Of a stretch of 64,000 nucleotides of DNA, positions 37,907 through 48,999 are shown one piece after another; position 1 is the stretch's first letter; each line of letters opens with the position of its first letter. Below the pieces are notes generated by a model. That model was given only the letters and a program-made list of their open reading frames with translations. It was not told the origin of the DNA and did no database searches. Origin of the DNA: Ruegeria arenilitoris. Its GTDB lineage: Bacteria; Pseudomonadota; Alphaproteobacteria; Rhodobacterales; Rhodobacteraceae. The stretch covers positions 336,790 to 400,789 of the forward strand of contig NZ_WPYP01000002.1 of NCBI RefSeq assembly GCF_013030985.1, written 5' to 3'. A program made the position numbers and the translations under genes.

Positions 37907-37949
37907 CAAAGCCCCTTCAAAGCTGAGCAGACGTCAACTTTTCTGCTCA

Positions 37950-38200
37950 ATAGCGTTCCTCAGACATCCATCCCTGCTTGATCTAAACCCAAGACACCGA
38001 TCCACTACACCCGGCTTTGGCGAAAGATTGAGCAGCAGTGAAAACCGATCGCTTTTTCAATTCCCATACCCACTTTCAACGGTGAGCTAAGGGTGCGTCG
38101 GGCGGGTTATCAGTTTTTGATAGCCGCTACATCTCAACCAATTGTCGCCATACTCATGCGGCACGGTGAAATAGACTACGAAGCTCGAAGAATTCACCAA
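37950..38200. other. Intergenic region before the frameshifted small gene
   Basis: Together with the hairpins above this makes about 300 bp without a gene. The sequence is more AT-rich than its surroundings and reads as a degenerate or promoter region. No coding frame is convincing. Confidence 0.45.
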
Positions 38201-38523
38201 ATGTCCAACGCAAACTTTCAAGAACGCATTCAACGCATTAACGGCAGTTCCGGGAATTCCCAGCCAGTTTTGTATGGCGGACCGCAAACCACCCCGACAC
38301 AGGCGCAAAAAAGCCAAACCTCATCGTTGTTTGTATCGGTGCTATTTTGATGAGTCTGGGTTTTTTCATCATCAAAGACCTAAACGAAAATTACGAAGTA
38401 ATCCGTGACAGCACCGGTGTCGGATACATAGTCGCATCGGCACTATTCGGTGTGACCTTTTTTCTAACCGGCTGCTTTGTTCTGTTCCGCGCATTCTCAA
38501 AAAAAGGGGATGGGAACCCGTGA
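38201..38523 (+). pseudogene. Small membrane protein gene with a frameshift at an A6 tract
   Basis: ATG 38201 gives MSNANFQERIQRINGS and a Gln/Pro-rich linker, then runs out of frame to a TGA at 38348. The next frame holds the fitting rest: KPNLIVVCIGAILMSLGFFI, then DLNENYEVIRDSTGVGY and a second membrane helix ending at TGA 38521-38523. The frames join at the A6 run within 38305-38320 if one A is added. Two membrane helices and a YE-RD-like motif recall a small two-helix protein I associate with Rhodobacteraceae. Alternatives: a sequencing error, true decay, -1 slippage, or two coupled genes (TGATG at 38348-38352). Confidence 0.6.
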
Positions 38524-38604
38524 AATAGCGTACATCCTTTCCGCGTTGCCATGAGTTTTCAGCACAAGAAGACAGAGCCGCCGCCATGCGTTTTACGCAG
38601 GCCT

Positions 38605-38955
38605 TTAGGAAATATCCCAGTCGTCCTCATGCGCAACCTCGCCGATGGCGGTCCACGCGGCCCGTATCCGGGCAATACGGGTGTCGGACCACGTTCGGAA
38701 CACAGCGGTGAACCCCTCTGGGGAAACATCCTCGGCCGTAACTTCCGCGCGCAGAGCCGAGGACGTGTCCACATCCCATAGCGACACGCCGATCTGGACC
38801 ACCGGCACGGATCGGAAGGGCTGACTGAAGGTGATGGATTTCCGCCGCTCGCGCGGGCCCTCGCCCGTCCACATGCCACCACCATCGGCAAATTCCGAAA
38901 ACAGCACGGCCTCGCCTTGGTCGATACCAATCGGGTGGGTTCGAAATGTCTTCAT
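38605..38955 (-). CDS. H-type lectin domain protein
   Basis: The 116-residue protein has the H-type lectin pattern: SITFSQPFRSVPVVQIGVSLWDVDTS near residue 40, then a beta-rich part with GFTAVFRTWSDTRIARIRAAW. H-type lectins bind GalNAc-like sugars in eukaryotes; the bacterial role is unknown. No signal peptide is visible. ATG 38955 is preferred to the longer frame from 39054, which runs through the atp terminator. It follows the atp operon on the same strand. Confidence 0.72.
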   Translation of the reverse strand: MKTFRTHPIGIDQGEAVLFSEFADGGGMWTGEGPRERRKSITFSQPFRSVPVVQIGVSLWDVDTSSALRAEVTAEDVSPEGFTAVFRTWSDTRIARIRAAWTAIGEVAHEDDWDIS

Positions 38956-39015
38956 TACATCGTCTTTATCTTTGAATTCCGACACCTTATCCCGGCGCTT
39001 TGACAAAATCACCAC

Positions 39016-39048
39016 AAAAAAACGGCCCCGCGCCAGCGAGGCCGTTTT
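39016..39048 (-). terminator. Terminator of the atpHAGDC operon
   Basis: AAACGGCC (39020-39027) pairs with GGCCGTTT (39040-39047). On the minus strand seven T follow the stem. It lies 24 bp after the atpC stop. Confidence 0.9.
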
Positions 39049-39071
39049 CGACATTCTGAATGCAGTGAACC

Positions 39072-39482
39072 TTACAGGCTCATATGCGTTCCAAGGGCTT
39101 CCATGTCGGCCAACAGCTTGGCGGCGTCGTCGACGATGGTCTGATCATCGCCGTTCTTCGCCACTTCGTGCGAGGCGCGAGCTTCGGCGATCAGGTCATC
39201 CAGTTGCGACCGGGTCACCTCGGTCACTGGAATGGCCTTTTCGGCCAGAACCGACAGACCGTCGCCGTTGATCTGAGCAAACCCGCCGGTGACCAGGTAT
39301 TCGCTGGACCCTTCGGGTGAGTCGACCTTCAGGATGCCCGGGCGCAGGGTGGTGATGGTGGGGGCATGATCGGGCATCGCCGTCATGTCCCCGTCCGCGC
39401 CGGGAATCTGGACCGCCGTCGCCGCAAGCGAAGCTAGGCTCCGCTCGGGGCTGACGAGGTCGAATTGCATCGTGTTTGCCAT
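39072..39482 (-). CDS. atpC: ATP synthase F1 subunit epsilon
   Basis: The epsilon subunit couples the central stalk to the c-ring and inhibits ATP hydrolysis. The 136-residue protein starts with [13 protein letters not shown], has the beta-sandwich motif [14 protein letters not shown] and [12 protein letters not shown], and a C-terminal helical part. It is last in atpHAGDC. Confidence 0.95.
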   Translation of the reverse strand: MANTMQFDLVSPERSLASLAATAVQIPGADGDMTAMPDHAPTITTLRPGILKVDSPEGSSEYLVTGGFAQINGDGLSVLAEKAIPVTEVTRSQLDDLIAEARASHEVAKNGDDQTIVDDAAKLLADMEALGTHMSL

Positions 39483-39494
39483 CAGGGATACTCC

Positions 39495-40937
<1,443 letters not shown>

Positions 40938-41816
40938 TTACAGCGCTTCGGCGCCGGAAATAATTTCAATCAGCTCGTTGGTGATCACGGCCTGACGCGA
41001 GCGGTTGAACTGGATCGTCAGCTTGTCGATCATCTCACCCGCGTTGCGTGTTGCGTTGTCCATCGCGGACATCCGTGCACCCTGTTCAGACGCTCCGTTT
41101 TCGAGCAGAGCCGAGAAGATCGCGGTCGCAACCCCCTTGGGCAGCAGGTCGGCCAGGATGGCCTCTTCGCTTGGCTCGTAGTCGAATACCGCACCGCTGT
41201 CGTCACCTGCCGCTTCGTCCTCAAACGAGGCGGGGATGATTTGCTGTGCCGACGGGATCTGGGTCACAACGTTGACGAACTTCGAGTAGAAGATCGTGGC
41301 AACATCGAACTCACCCCCGTCAAAGCGGGACAGGATGTCCTTCGCGATGTCTTGCGCGTTGGTGTAACCCAGACGCTTGACCTCGCTCAGGTCGATATGT
41401 CCAACGAACAGTTCGCCATAGTCGCGCTTCAGTGCGTCGCGACCCTTTTTGCCGACGGTCAATATTTTGACCGTCTTGCCTTTGGCCGTCAGCTCGTAGG
41501 CTTTGACACGCGCCAGCTTGGCGATGTTCGAGTTGAAGCCGCCACACAGGCCGCGTTCAGCTGTCATCACAACCAGCAGATGGACATCATCACTGCCCGT
41601 ACCACGGAGCAGCTTGGGGGCGCTGTCGCTACCCCCGACCGAAGCCGCAAGCCCGGCCATCACAGCATTGAACTGCTCGGCATAGGGACGCGAGGCTTCG
41701 GCAGATTCCTGGGCGCGGCGCAGTTTTGCAGCCGCGACCATCTGCATGGCCTTGGTGATCTTGCGGGTCGATTTGACCGACTCGATCCTGTTTTTAAGGT
41801 CCTTAAGATTTGGCAT
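40938..41816 (-). CDS. atpG: ATP synthase F1 subunit gamma
   Basis: The central rotor of F1. The 292-residue protein has the long N-terminal helix [30 protein letters not shown] in the core, and the C-terminal helix [16 protein letters not shown] with [15 protein letters not shown]. Position in the operon is standard. Confidence 0.97.
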   Translation of the reverse strand: MPNLKDLKNRIESVKSTRKITKAMQMVAAAKLRRAQESAEASRPYAEQFNAVMAGLAASVGGSDSAPKLLRGTGSDDVHLLVVMTAERGLCGGFNSNIAKLARVKAYELTAKGKTVKILTVGKKGRDALKRDYGELFVGHIDLSEVKRLGYTNAQDIAKDILSRFDGGEFDVATIFYSKFVNVVTQIPSAQQIIPASFEDEAAGDDSGAVFDYEPSEEAILADLLPKGVATAIFSALLENGASEQGARMSAMDNATRNAGEMIDKLTIQFNRSRQAVITNELIEIISGAEAL

Positions 41817-41831
41817 ATGCCCGCCTCTCCC

Positions 41832-43370
41832 TTAAGCGAAGGTTGCGGCGTATTCGTCCAGCGCAGCCTTGATCTTGTCGGAAGCATCACCCTTGATCTT
41901 GGGATCTTCGTCCGTGATCCACTGAAGCAGATCCGCGTGCTTGCCACGCAGGTGCGCCAGCAGGCCAGCTTCGTAACGGCCAACATCGGACACATCGATC
42001 TTGTCGAGGTAACCGTTGGTGCCGGCGAAGATCACGCAGACGATTTCAGCGTTGGTCAGCGGCGAGTACTGCGGCTGTTTCATCAGCTCGGTCAGACGGG
42101 CACCACGGTTCAGCAGCTGCTGAGTTGCGGCGTCCAGGTCAGAACCGAACTGCGCGAACGCAGCCATTTCGCGGTACTGAGCCAGTTCCAGCTTAACCGG
42201 ACCGGCAACCGACTTCATCGAGTTGGTCTGAGCCGAAGAGCCCACACGCGAAACCGACAGACCGGTGTTCACGGCAGGACGGATGCCCTGATAGAACAGC
42301 TCGGTTTCAAGGAAGATCTGACCGTCGGTGATCGAGATCACGTTGGTCGGAATAAACGCCGAAACGTCACCACCCTGAGTTTCGATAACCGGCAGAGCGG
42401 TCAGCGAGCCTGCACCGAAATCTTCGTTCAGCTTCGCCGAACGCTCCAGCAGACGGGAGTGGAGGTAGAAAACGTCGCCAGGATAGGCTTCACGTCCGGG
42501 CGGACGGCGCAGCAGCAGGGACATCTGACGATAGGACACAGCCTGTTTCGACAGGTCATCGTAAATGATCAGCGCGTGGCGACCGTTGTCACGGAAATAT
42601 TCGGCCATCGCGGTCGCGGCGTAGGGTGCCAGGAACTGCATCGGCGCCGGGTCGGACGCGGTTGCGGCCACAACGATCGAGTATTCGATCGCGCCGGACT
42701 CTTCCAGTTTCTTCACCAGCTGCGCAACGGTCGAACGCTTCTGACCGATCGCAACGTAAACGCAGTACAGTTTCTTCGACTCGTCGTCGCCTGCTGCGTC
42801 GTTGTAGGTTTTCTGGTTCAGGATCGCGTCCAGAGCAACGGCAGTCTTACCGGTCTGACGGTCACCAATGATCAGTTCCCGCTGGCCACGGCCAATCGGG
42901 ATCATCGCGTCAACCGATTTCAGGCCGGTTGCCATCGGCTCGTGCACCGATTTACGCGGGATGATGCCGGGGGCTTTAACGTCTGCAACGCCACGCTTGG
43001 TTGCGTTGATCGGACCTTTGCCGTCCAGCGGGTTGCCCAGACCGTCAACAACGCGGCCCAGCAGTTCGTCACCGATCGGAACGTCCACGATCGAGTTGGT
43101 GCGCTTGACGGTGTCACCTTCTTTGATGTCACGGTCGGAGCCGAAGATAACGACACCGACGTTGTCGCTTTCCAGGTTCAGCGCCATGCCCATGATGCCA
43201 CCGGGGAATTCGACCATCTCACCGGCTTGCACGTTGTCCAGGCCGTATACACGGGCAATCCCGTCACCGACGCTCAGCACGCGGCCGATCTCGGCTACTT
43301 CGGCTTCCTGACCAAAATTCTTGATCTGGTCCTTCAGGATTGCAGAAATCTCTGCAGCTTGGATTCCCAT
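41832..43370 (-). CDS. atpA: ATP synthase F1 subunit alpha
   Basis: The non-catalytic nucleotide-binding subunit of F1. The 512-residue protein has the N-terminal [14 protein letters not shown], the P-loop [13 protein letters not shown] near residue 170, and the signature [14 protein letters not shown]. It abuts atpH, whose TAA directly precedes its ATG. Confidence 0.98.
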   Translation of the reverse strand: MGIQAAEISAILKDQIKNFGQEAEVAEIGRVLSVGDGIARVYGLDNVQAGEMVEFPGGIMGMALNLESDNVGVVIFGSDRDIKEGDTVKRTNSIVDVPIGDELLGRVVDGLGNPLDGKGPINATKRGVADVKAPGIIPRKSVHEPMATGLKSVDAMIPIGRGQRELIIGDRQTGKTAVALDAILNQKTYNDAAGDDESKKLYCVYVAIGQKRSTVAQLVKKLEESGAIEYSIVVAATASDPAPMQFLAPYAATAMAEYFRDNGRHALIIYDDLSKQAVSYRQMSLLLRRPPGREAYPGDVFYLHSRLLERSAKLNEDFGAGSLTALPVIETQGGDVSAFIPTNVISITDGQIFLETELFYQGIRPAVNTGLSVSRVGSSAQTNSMKSVAGPVKLELAQYREMAAFAQFGSDLDAATQQLLNRGARLTELMKQPQYSPLTNAEIVCVIFAGTNGYLDKIDVSDVGRYEAGLLAHLRGKHADLLQWITDEDPKIKGDASDKIKAALDEYAATFA

Positions 43371-43937
43371 TTATCCGACCTCTTTCATTGCATTCTGTAG
43401 GGAGTTGAGCTTCGAACGGATCGAGCTATCGATCATTTTCGAGCCCACTTTAACGACTAGACCGCCGATGAGGCTTTCATCAACGGTCGCATTGATAGTC
43501 ACGGTCTTGCCCACACGCTCGGACAGCGTCTTGGACAGTTTTTCCAGTTGTGTCTTGGTTAGCGCCTTGGCCGAGGCGACATCGGCGGTCACTTCACCAC
43601 GCTCGTCAGCCAGCATGTCGCGCAGAACTTGTACCAGCTGCGGCACGACAAACAGGCGGCGTTTCTGCGCCATCAAACCCAGTGTGTTGCGCAGGATGGC
43701 GTGCAGGCCCATCTTGTCAGCAACCGCGGTAATTGCGCCTTCCTGTTCGGCACGCGAAACCAGCGGAGATGCGATCAGGTCGCGCAGCTCGGCGCTTTCG
43801 CCCAAAGCTGCAGACAGATCGTTGATGCCGGATTCCAGACCTGCAAGGTCATTGTTCTCTTTGGCAATCTCAAAGATTGCGGTGGCATAGCGCTCGGCGA
43901 TGCCTGTGGAAATCGAAGCTGGTTCGGACACGTCCAC
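43371..43937 (-). CDS. atpH: ATP synthase F1 subunit delta
   Basis: The delta subunit links the F1 head to the peripheral stalk. The 188-residue protein has ERYATAIFEIAKENNDL at the start and the C-terminal signature DESLIGGLVVKVGSKMIDSSIRSKL. It opens the operon. The F0 genes are not in this window, as is usual in alphaproteobacteria where they form another cluster. Confidence 0.96.
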   Translation of the reverse strand: MDVSEPASISTGIAERYATAIFEIAKENNDLAGLESGINDLSAALGESAELRDLIASPLVSRAEQEGAITAVADKMGLHAILRNTLGLMAQKRRLFVVPQLVQVLRDMLADERGEVTADVASAKALTKTQLEKLSKTLSERVGKTVTINATVDESLIGGLVVKVGSKMIDSSIRSKLNSLQNAMKEVG

Positions 43938-43966
43938 CCTTCCGATATTTGAGGCCCCGATTTTGA

Positions 43967-44018
43967 GTAGCGGCCGCTACCTTGGGGCGTGAGGAAACCC
44001 CGTCCTTTTAGGGCGGGG
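43967..44018 (-). promoter_or_regulatory. Structured leader of the atp operon
   Basis: The 297-bp gap 43938-44234 holds a 14-bp perfect palindrome GTAGCGGCCGCTAC (43967-43980) and an 8-bp hairpin (43998-44005 with 44011-44018). Both would lie in the 5' leader of the atp transcript, between the likely promoter and atpH. The rest of the gap is AT-richer and non-coding. Confidence 0.5.
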
Positions 44019-44065
44019 ATCAAAATCACCGGGGATGTAGCAGAGCAGAACCAACCAAGCAATAT

Positions 44066-44093
44066 ACTATAGCGGTAACGGAATTATCCACAA
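44066..44093 (-). promoter_or_regulatory. Likely sigma70 promoter of atpHAGDC
   Basis: On the minus strand TTGTGG (44093-44088) is separated by 16 bp from TATAGT (44071-44066). This would give a leader of about 120 nt before atpH. Confidence 0.45.
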
Positions 44094-44234
44094 AGCTTTG
44101 CTTTTCAATTACTTACAGCAAGTGCGACGGTTTGAACCCCTAAGGTCAGTTGAAAAATGTTACGGATATGCAGGTTTTTGCGATTCCTGTGACTTTTTTC
44201 CCGCATGTTTTCCGCCCTTTTGGCGGGTGAATGG

Positions 44235-44969
44235 TCAAGCGGGCTTCAACAACCCATCCAGTGCTTTGATGGGGCGCCGCTCGGTATCCTTCGAGACGGT
44301 ACCGCTGGGGGGGCGGATATGTTTGGTCACTTCGACCATCAGAACGCCGCCCGCCATAATCGTTGGCACGCGTTGACCTGTTTTCTCGATCAGATTTCCA
44401 GATTTCAGCCAGAACCGTCGAAATGACGGCGGCATGTAGAGGGCGGAACAGTGGCTTTCGGGGATGAAGTGATGCGCTTTCAGCTGGCTTTCCAATTGCG
44501 ATGCCGAGTACGGTCGCCCGAACCCGAACGGCGTCCGATCCGTCCGCGACCACAACCCGGCCCGGTTCGGCACAACGAACAGGGCACGCCCGCCCGGCCC
44601 CAGAACACGCCAGCATTCGTTCAGCAATTCGCTGGGGCGGCTCGAGGTTTCAAGCCCGTGCATCACCACCAGCTTGTCCACGTGGCCGGTCTCGATGGGC
44701 CACATTGTTTCCTCGGTCAGGACCGACACGTTGGACATCCCCGCAGGCCACGGCATCACCCCTTGCGGCCCCGGCATCAGGCCGATCACACGCCGCGCGT
44801 CGGCCAGGTAGGGACGCAGCAGAGGTACCGCAAACCCGAAACCCACCACCGTCTGCCCCTTGGCTTCGGGCCATATCTCGATCATCCGCCCACGGATCGC
44901 CGCCTGCGCAGCACGGCCCAATGTGCTGCGGTAGTAAAAGTTCCTCAGATCCTGCACATCAAGATGCAT
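44235..44969 (-). CDS. SAM-dependent methyltransferase, class I
   Basis: The 244-residue protein is a Methyltransf_11-type enzyme. It begins [18 protein letters not shown], has [15 protein letters not shown] where the SAM-binding glycine loop is expected, [24 protein letters not shown] and [13 protein letters not shown]. Substrate is unknown. ATG 44969 fits; the frame to 45053 overlaps gloB, from which it diverges by about 60 bp. Confidence 0.85.
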   Translation of the reverse strand: MHLDVQDLRNFYYRSTLGRAAQAAIRGRMIEIWPEAKGQTVVGFGFAVPLLRPYLADARRVIGLMPGPQGVMPWPAGMSNVSVLTEETMWPIETGHVDKLVVMHGLETSSRPSELLNECWRVLGPGGRALFVVPNRAGLWSRTDRTPFGFGRPYSASQLESQLKAHHFIPESHCSALYMPPSFRRFWLKSGNLIEKTGQRVPTIMAGGVLMVEVTKHIRPPSGTVSKDTERRPIKALDGLLKPA

Positions 44970-45030
44970 TGCGGACACCCGGTCAATCGGCTTAGCTGAG
45001 CGCAGTCTAGCAACGAAAGGGCAAAAGGCC

Positions 45031-45798
45031 ATGCCTCTTGAGATCGTCACCATCCCATGTCTCAGCGATAACTACGCTTTTCTGGCGCATGACGCCGCCA
45101 GTGGCCAGACCGCCCTTGTTGACGCGCCCGAATCCGGCCCGATTCTGGCCGTACTGGAGGCGCGAGGCTGGAGGCTCAGCCATGTACTGCTGACCCATCA
45201 CCATTGGGACCACGTCGACGGTCTGCCCGGCATTCTTGAAAAGCATCCCGCCAAGGTCATTGGGGCCGCTGCCGACGCCCATCGCCTGCCCCCGCTGGAC
45301 CAGCAGGTTTCGGACGGTGATACGTTCGAGATCGGAGGCGAACCGGTTCAGGTGCTGGACGTGTCCGGCCATACGGTCGGACATGTTGCTTTTTATTTGC
45401 CCCAATGCTCTGTTGTCTTCACCGCCGACAGCCTGATGGCGCTTGGCTGTGGCCGCCTGTTCGAAGGGACCGCGCCACAAATGTGGGCGTCGCTCAGCAA
45501 ACTGGCCGCCCTTCCGGACGAAACAATCGTCTGTTCCGGGCACGAATACACACAATCCAACGCCAAATTTGCCATAACAGTCGATCCCGACAACGCCGCG
45601 CTGCAGCAACGCATGGTCGATATCGACCGCGCCCGTGCCGACGGGCAGCCCACGGTGCCGTCGACACTGGCACTGGAAAAGGCCACAAATCCATTTCTGC
45701 GCGCCGCCGATCCGGCGATTCAGGCGCAACTGGGGATGGAAAATGCTGACCCGGCGGCAGTTTTCGCCGAAATCCGGGCTAGAAAAGACCGCTTCTAG
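45031..45798 (+). CDS. gloB: Hydroxyacylglutathione hydrolase (glyoxalase II)
   Basis: GloB hydrolyses S-lactoylglutathione in methylglyoxal detoxification. The 255-residue metallo-beta-lactamase fold protein has [12 protein letters not shown] (metal motif), [26 protein letters not shown] and the [10 protein letters not shown] segment, plus the C-terminal helical domain with FLRAADP. Confidence 0.94.
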   Translation: MPLEIVTIPCLSDNYAFLAHDAASGQTALVDAPESGPILAVLEARGWRLSHVLLTHHHWDHVDGLPGILEKHPAKVIGAAADAHRLPPLDQQVSDGDTFEIGGEPVQVLDVSGHTVGHVAFYLPQCSVVFTADSLMALGCGRLFEGTAPQMWASLSKLAALPDETIVCSGHEYTQSNAKFAITVDPDNAALQQRMVDIDRARADGQPTVPSTLALEKATNPFLRAADPAIQAQLGMENADPAAVFAEIRARKDRF

Positions 45799-45964
45799 TG
45801 CCTATTTCGCTCTCTTCACGGCCACGGTCACATGAAATGTGACTGTCAAGAGAAAGAAAACCCTTGAAGCCGGGCCACGATCAACCAAACTCTAATAGTA
45901 TGAGGACATGGTTGGATTGGGGCCATAGCCGCCCCCCTTCGACCCAAGACAGAGGAGCACCCGC

Positions 45965-48289
45965 GTGCCTTCATTCTCGAGCACATTAGAACAAGCCATT
46001 CACGCGGCCCTGGCGGCTGCGAATGAGCGGCGACATGAATTCGCAACGCTGGAGCATTTGCTGCTGGCGCTGCTGGAGGAACCTGACGCCATCCGCGTCA
46101 TGAAGGCCTGCAGCGTCGATCTGGACGAGTTGCGCAGCACTCTGGTCGAATTCATTGACGAAGACCTGTCCAATCTGGTCACCGATATCGATGGCTCCGA
46201 GGCGGTGCCGACCGCCGCGTTCCAGCGCGTTATCCAGCGTGCCGCGATCCATGTCCAAAGCTCGGGTCGGACCGAGGTGACTGGCGCGAACGTCCTGGTC
46301 GCGATCTTCGCCGAACGCGAAAGCAACGCGGCCTATTTCCTGCAGGAACAGGACATGACCCGCTATGACGCAGTGAACTTTATCGCGCATGGTGTGGCCA
46401 AGGATCCGGCCTATGGAGAAAACCGCTCGGTTTCGGGCGCAGATCAGGTCGAGGAAGAGGTCCAGTCCACCGCGAGTGAAGGCGACCAGAAGGAAAGCGC
46501 ACTTGGGAAATACTGCATTGATCTGAATGCGAAGTCCCGTGCAGGCGACGTTGACCCGCTGATCGGCCGCGCCGATGAGGTTGAACGGTGTATTCAGGTT
46601 CTCTGCCGCCGCCGCAAGAACAACCCGCTGCTGGTGGGTGATCCGGGCGTGGGCAAAACCGCCATAGCAGAAGGTCTGGCACATAAGATCGTATCGGGCG
46701 AAGCACCTGACGTGCTGGCCAACACCACCATCTATTCGCTGGACATGGGCGCTCTTTTGGCGGGCACACGTTATCGCGGTGATTTCGAAGAACGGCTGAA
46801 AGCGGTGGTCACCGAACTGGAAGATCATCCCGACGCGGTGCTGTTCATTGACGAGATTCATACCGTGATCGGTGCTGGTGCCACTTCGGGTGGCGCGATG
46901 GATGCGTCCAACCTGCTGAAGCCTGCCCTGCAGGGCGGCAAGCTGCGGACCATGGGCTCGACCACTTATAAAGAGTTCCGTCAGCATTTCGAAAAAGACC
47001 GCGCGCTCAGCCGCCGGTTCCAGAAAATCGACGTGAATGAACCTTCGGTCGAGGACAGCGTGAAAATCCTGCGCGGCCTCAAGCCCTATTTCGAAGAACA
47101 TCACGAAATCAAATACACAGCAGACGCGATCAAGACCGCCGTGGAACTCTCGGCGCGCTATATCAATGACCGCAAGCTGCCCGACAAGGCCATCGACGTG
47201 ATCGATGAAGCCGGTGCCGCGCAGCATCTGGTCGCGGAAAGCAAACGCCGCAAAACCATCGGTGTGAAAGAGATCGAGGCCGTTGTTGCCAAGATCGCCC
47301 GCATCCCGCCGAAGAACGTCACTAAGGACGATGCCGAGGTTCTGAAAGATCTTGAGGCTTCGCTGAAACGTGTGGTGTTCGGTCAGGATGACGCCATCGT
47401 GGCGCTGTCCAGTGCGATCAAGCTGGCGCGTGCCGGTCTGCGTGAGCCCGAAAAGCCCATCGGCAACTACCTGTTCGCCGGTCCGACCGGTGTGGGTAAA
47501 ACCGAAGTCGCCAAACAGCTGGCGGATACGCTGGGCGTCGAATTGCTGCGTTTCGACATGTCGGAATACATGGAGAAACACGCGGTATCCCGTCTGATCG
47601 GCGCTCCGCCGGGTTATGTCGGGTTCGATCAGGGCGGTCTGCTGACCGACGGTGTCGACCAGCACCCGCACTGCGTGCTGCTGCTGGATGAGATCGAAAA
47701 AGCGCACCCGGACGTGTTCAACATCCTGTTGCAGGTGATGGACCACGGTGAGCTGACCGATCACAACGGCCGTACGGTGAATTTCCGCAACGTAGTGCTG
47801 ATCATGACCTCGAACGCGGGTGCACAGGAACAGGCCAAGGCCGCCATCGGCTTTGGTCGTGACCGCCGCGAGGGTGAAGACACCGCCGCAATCGAGCGTA
47901 TGTTCACGCCGGAATTCCGCAACCGTCTGGATGCGGTGATCTCGTTCGCACCGCTGCCGAAAGAGGTCATCCTGCAGGTAGTCGAGAAATTCGTGCTGCA
48001 GCTTGAAGCGCAACTGCTGGACCGCAACGTGACCATCGACCTGACGCCCAAGGCCGCCGAATGGTTGGCCGACAAGGGCTATGATGACAAGATGGGCGCG
48101 CGGCCGCTGGGCCGCGTGATCCAGGAGCACATCAAGAAACCTTTGGCCGAGGAACTGCTGTTCGGCAAGCTGGCCAAGGGTGGTGTAGTCCGCGTTTCGG
48201 TCAAAAAGGGCGAGTTGAACCTGGAAATCTTCGGCCCCGATCAGCCGCGTATTCCGGGTGACAAACCGCCATTGCTGACGGCGGATTAA
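45965..48289 (+). CDS. clpA: ATP-dependent Clp protease ATP-binding subunit ClpA
   Basis: ClpA unfolds substrates, such as N-degron proteins, for ClpP. The 774-residue Hsp100 protein has an N-domain (residues 1-150), a first AAA+ module with GDPGVGKT near residue 225, and a second with GPTGVGKT near 508. The C-terminal part carries [24 protein letters not shown]. It starts with GTG. No clpS gene lies upstream, where it is often found; gloB does. Confidence 0.96.
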   Translation: MPSFSSTLEQAIHAALAAANERRHEFATLEHLLLALLEEPDAIRVMKACSVDLDELRSTLVEFIDEDLSNLVTDIDGSEAVPTAAFQRVIQRAAIHVQSSGRTEVTGANVLVAIFAERESNAAYFLQEQDMTRYDAVNFIAHGVAKDPAYGENRSVSGADQVEEEVQSTASEGDQKESALGKYCIDLNAKSRAGDVDPLIGRADEVERCIQVLCRRRKNNPLLVGDPGVGKTAIAEGLAHKIVSGEAPDVLANTTIYSLDMGALLAGTRYRGDFEERLKAVVTELEDHPDAVLFIDEIHTVIGAGATSGGAMDASNLLKPALQGGKLRTMGSTTYKEFRQHFEKDRALSRRFQKIDVNEPSVEDSVKILRGLKPYFEEHHEIKYTADAIKTAVELSARYINDRKLPDKAIDVIDEAGAAQHLVAESKRRKTIGVKEIEAVVAKIARIPPKNVTKDDAEVLKDLEASLKRVVFGQDDAIVALSSAIKLARAGLREPEKPIGNYLFAGPTGVGKTEVAKQLADTLGVELLRFDMSEYMEKHAVSRLIGAPPGYVGFDQGGLLTDGVDQHPHCVLLLDEIEKAHPDVFNILLQVMDHGELTDHNGRTVNFRNVVLIMTSNAGAQEQAKAAIGFGRDRREGEDTAAIERMFTPEFRNRLDAVISFAPLPKEVILQVVEKFVLQLEAQLLDRNVTIDLTPKAAEWLADKGYDDKMGARPLGRVIQEHIKKPLAEELLFGKLAKGGVVRVSVKKGELNLEIFGPDQPRIPGDKPPLLTAD

Positions 48290-48311
48290 TCCTGGCCAAA
48301 AACAAATCCCT

Positions 48312-48342
48312 ACGCCCGCCGACCTGTGTTGGCGGGCGTTTT
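48312..48342 (+). terminator. Rho-independent terminator after clpA
   Basis: ACGCCCGCC at 48312-48320 pairs with GGCGGGCGT at 48331-48339, followed by a short T run. It sits 22 bp after the clpA stop. Confidence 0.85.
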
Positions 48343-48379
48343 CATGTAACGGATAGCCGCCTGCGGAAGGAGAGCCGGA

Positions 48380-48988
48380 ATGCGCAAAATCGGGGCGTTG
48401 ATCTTTCCAGGGTTCGAGTTGTTGGACGTGTTTGGCCCGATGGAGATGTTCGGCCTGCTTGAGGGTGACTTCACATTGGAGCTTTTGGCCGAAAGCGCGG
48501 GTCCGGTCGCAAGCAATCAAGGGCTGAAAGCCTTTGCCGAGAAATCGCTCGACGACGGCACCAACTACGACATCCTGTTTGTACCCGGCGGGGCCGGAAC
48601 ACGTCACGAGATTGGCAGCACTCGCCTGCTGGATTGGATCGCGCGTCGTTCGGAAACCGCAGAATTCACCCTCAGCGTCTGCACTGGCAGCGCCCTGCTT
48701 GCCAAAGCAGGCGTTTTGGACAATCGGCGTGCCACAACCAACAAGGCCGCGTTTTCCTGGGTCTGCGAACAGGGGCCACGTGTTGAGTGGGTTCCGCAGG
48801 CACGGTGGGTAGAAGACGGGCCGTTCCTGACCTCGTCCGGCGTATCTGCCGGCATGGACATGGCGCTTGGCGCTGTCGCCCTGATGCACGGAGAAGACGT
48901 GGCCGAAAAAGTCTCCATCTGGTGCGAATACACGTGGCACAAGGACAAAGCCCACGACCCGTTTGCCCGAATTCACGGGTTGGCCTGA
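48380..48988 (+). CDS. DJ-1/PfpI family protein
   Basis: The 202-residue protein has the DJ-1/PfpI fold: KIGALIFPGFELLDVFGPMEM, VPGGAGTRHEI and the nucleophile elbow LSVCTGSALLAKAG with Cys101. The form resembles isonitrile-hydratase/ThiJ-type members rather than proteases. Substrate unknown. It converges with the motor-like module. Confidence 0.88.
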   Translation: MRKIGALIFPGFELLDVFGPMEMFGLLEGDFTLELLAESAGPVASNQGLKAFAEKSLDDGTNYDILFVPGGAGTRHEIGSTRLLDWIARRSETAEFTLSVCTGSALLAKAGVLDNRRATTNKAAFSWVCEQGPRVEWVPQARWVEDGPFLTSSGVSAGMDMALGAVALMHGEDVAEKVSIWCEYTWHKDKAHDPFARIHGLA

Positions 48989-48999
48989 TTGTTGAGCGG

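Noticed and set aside
45986..48976. Minus-strand 996-codon open frame
   Set aside because: Antisense to clpA and the DJ-1-like gene. It has no recognisable motif, while clpA is unmistakable.
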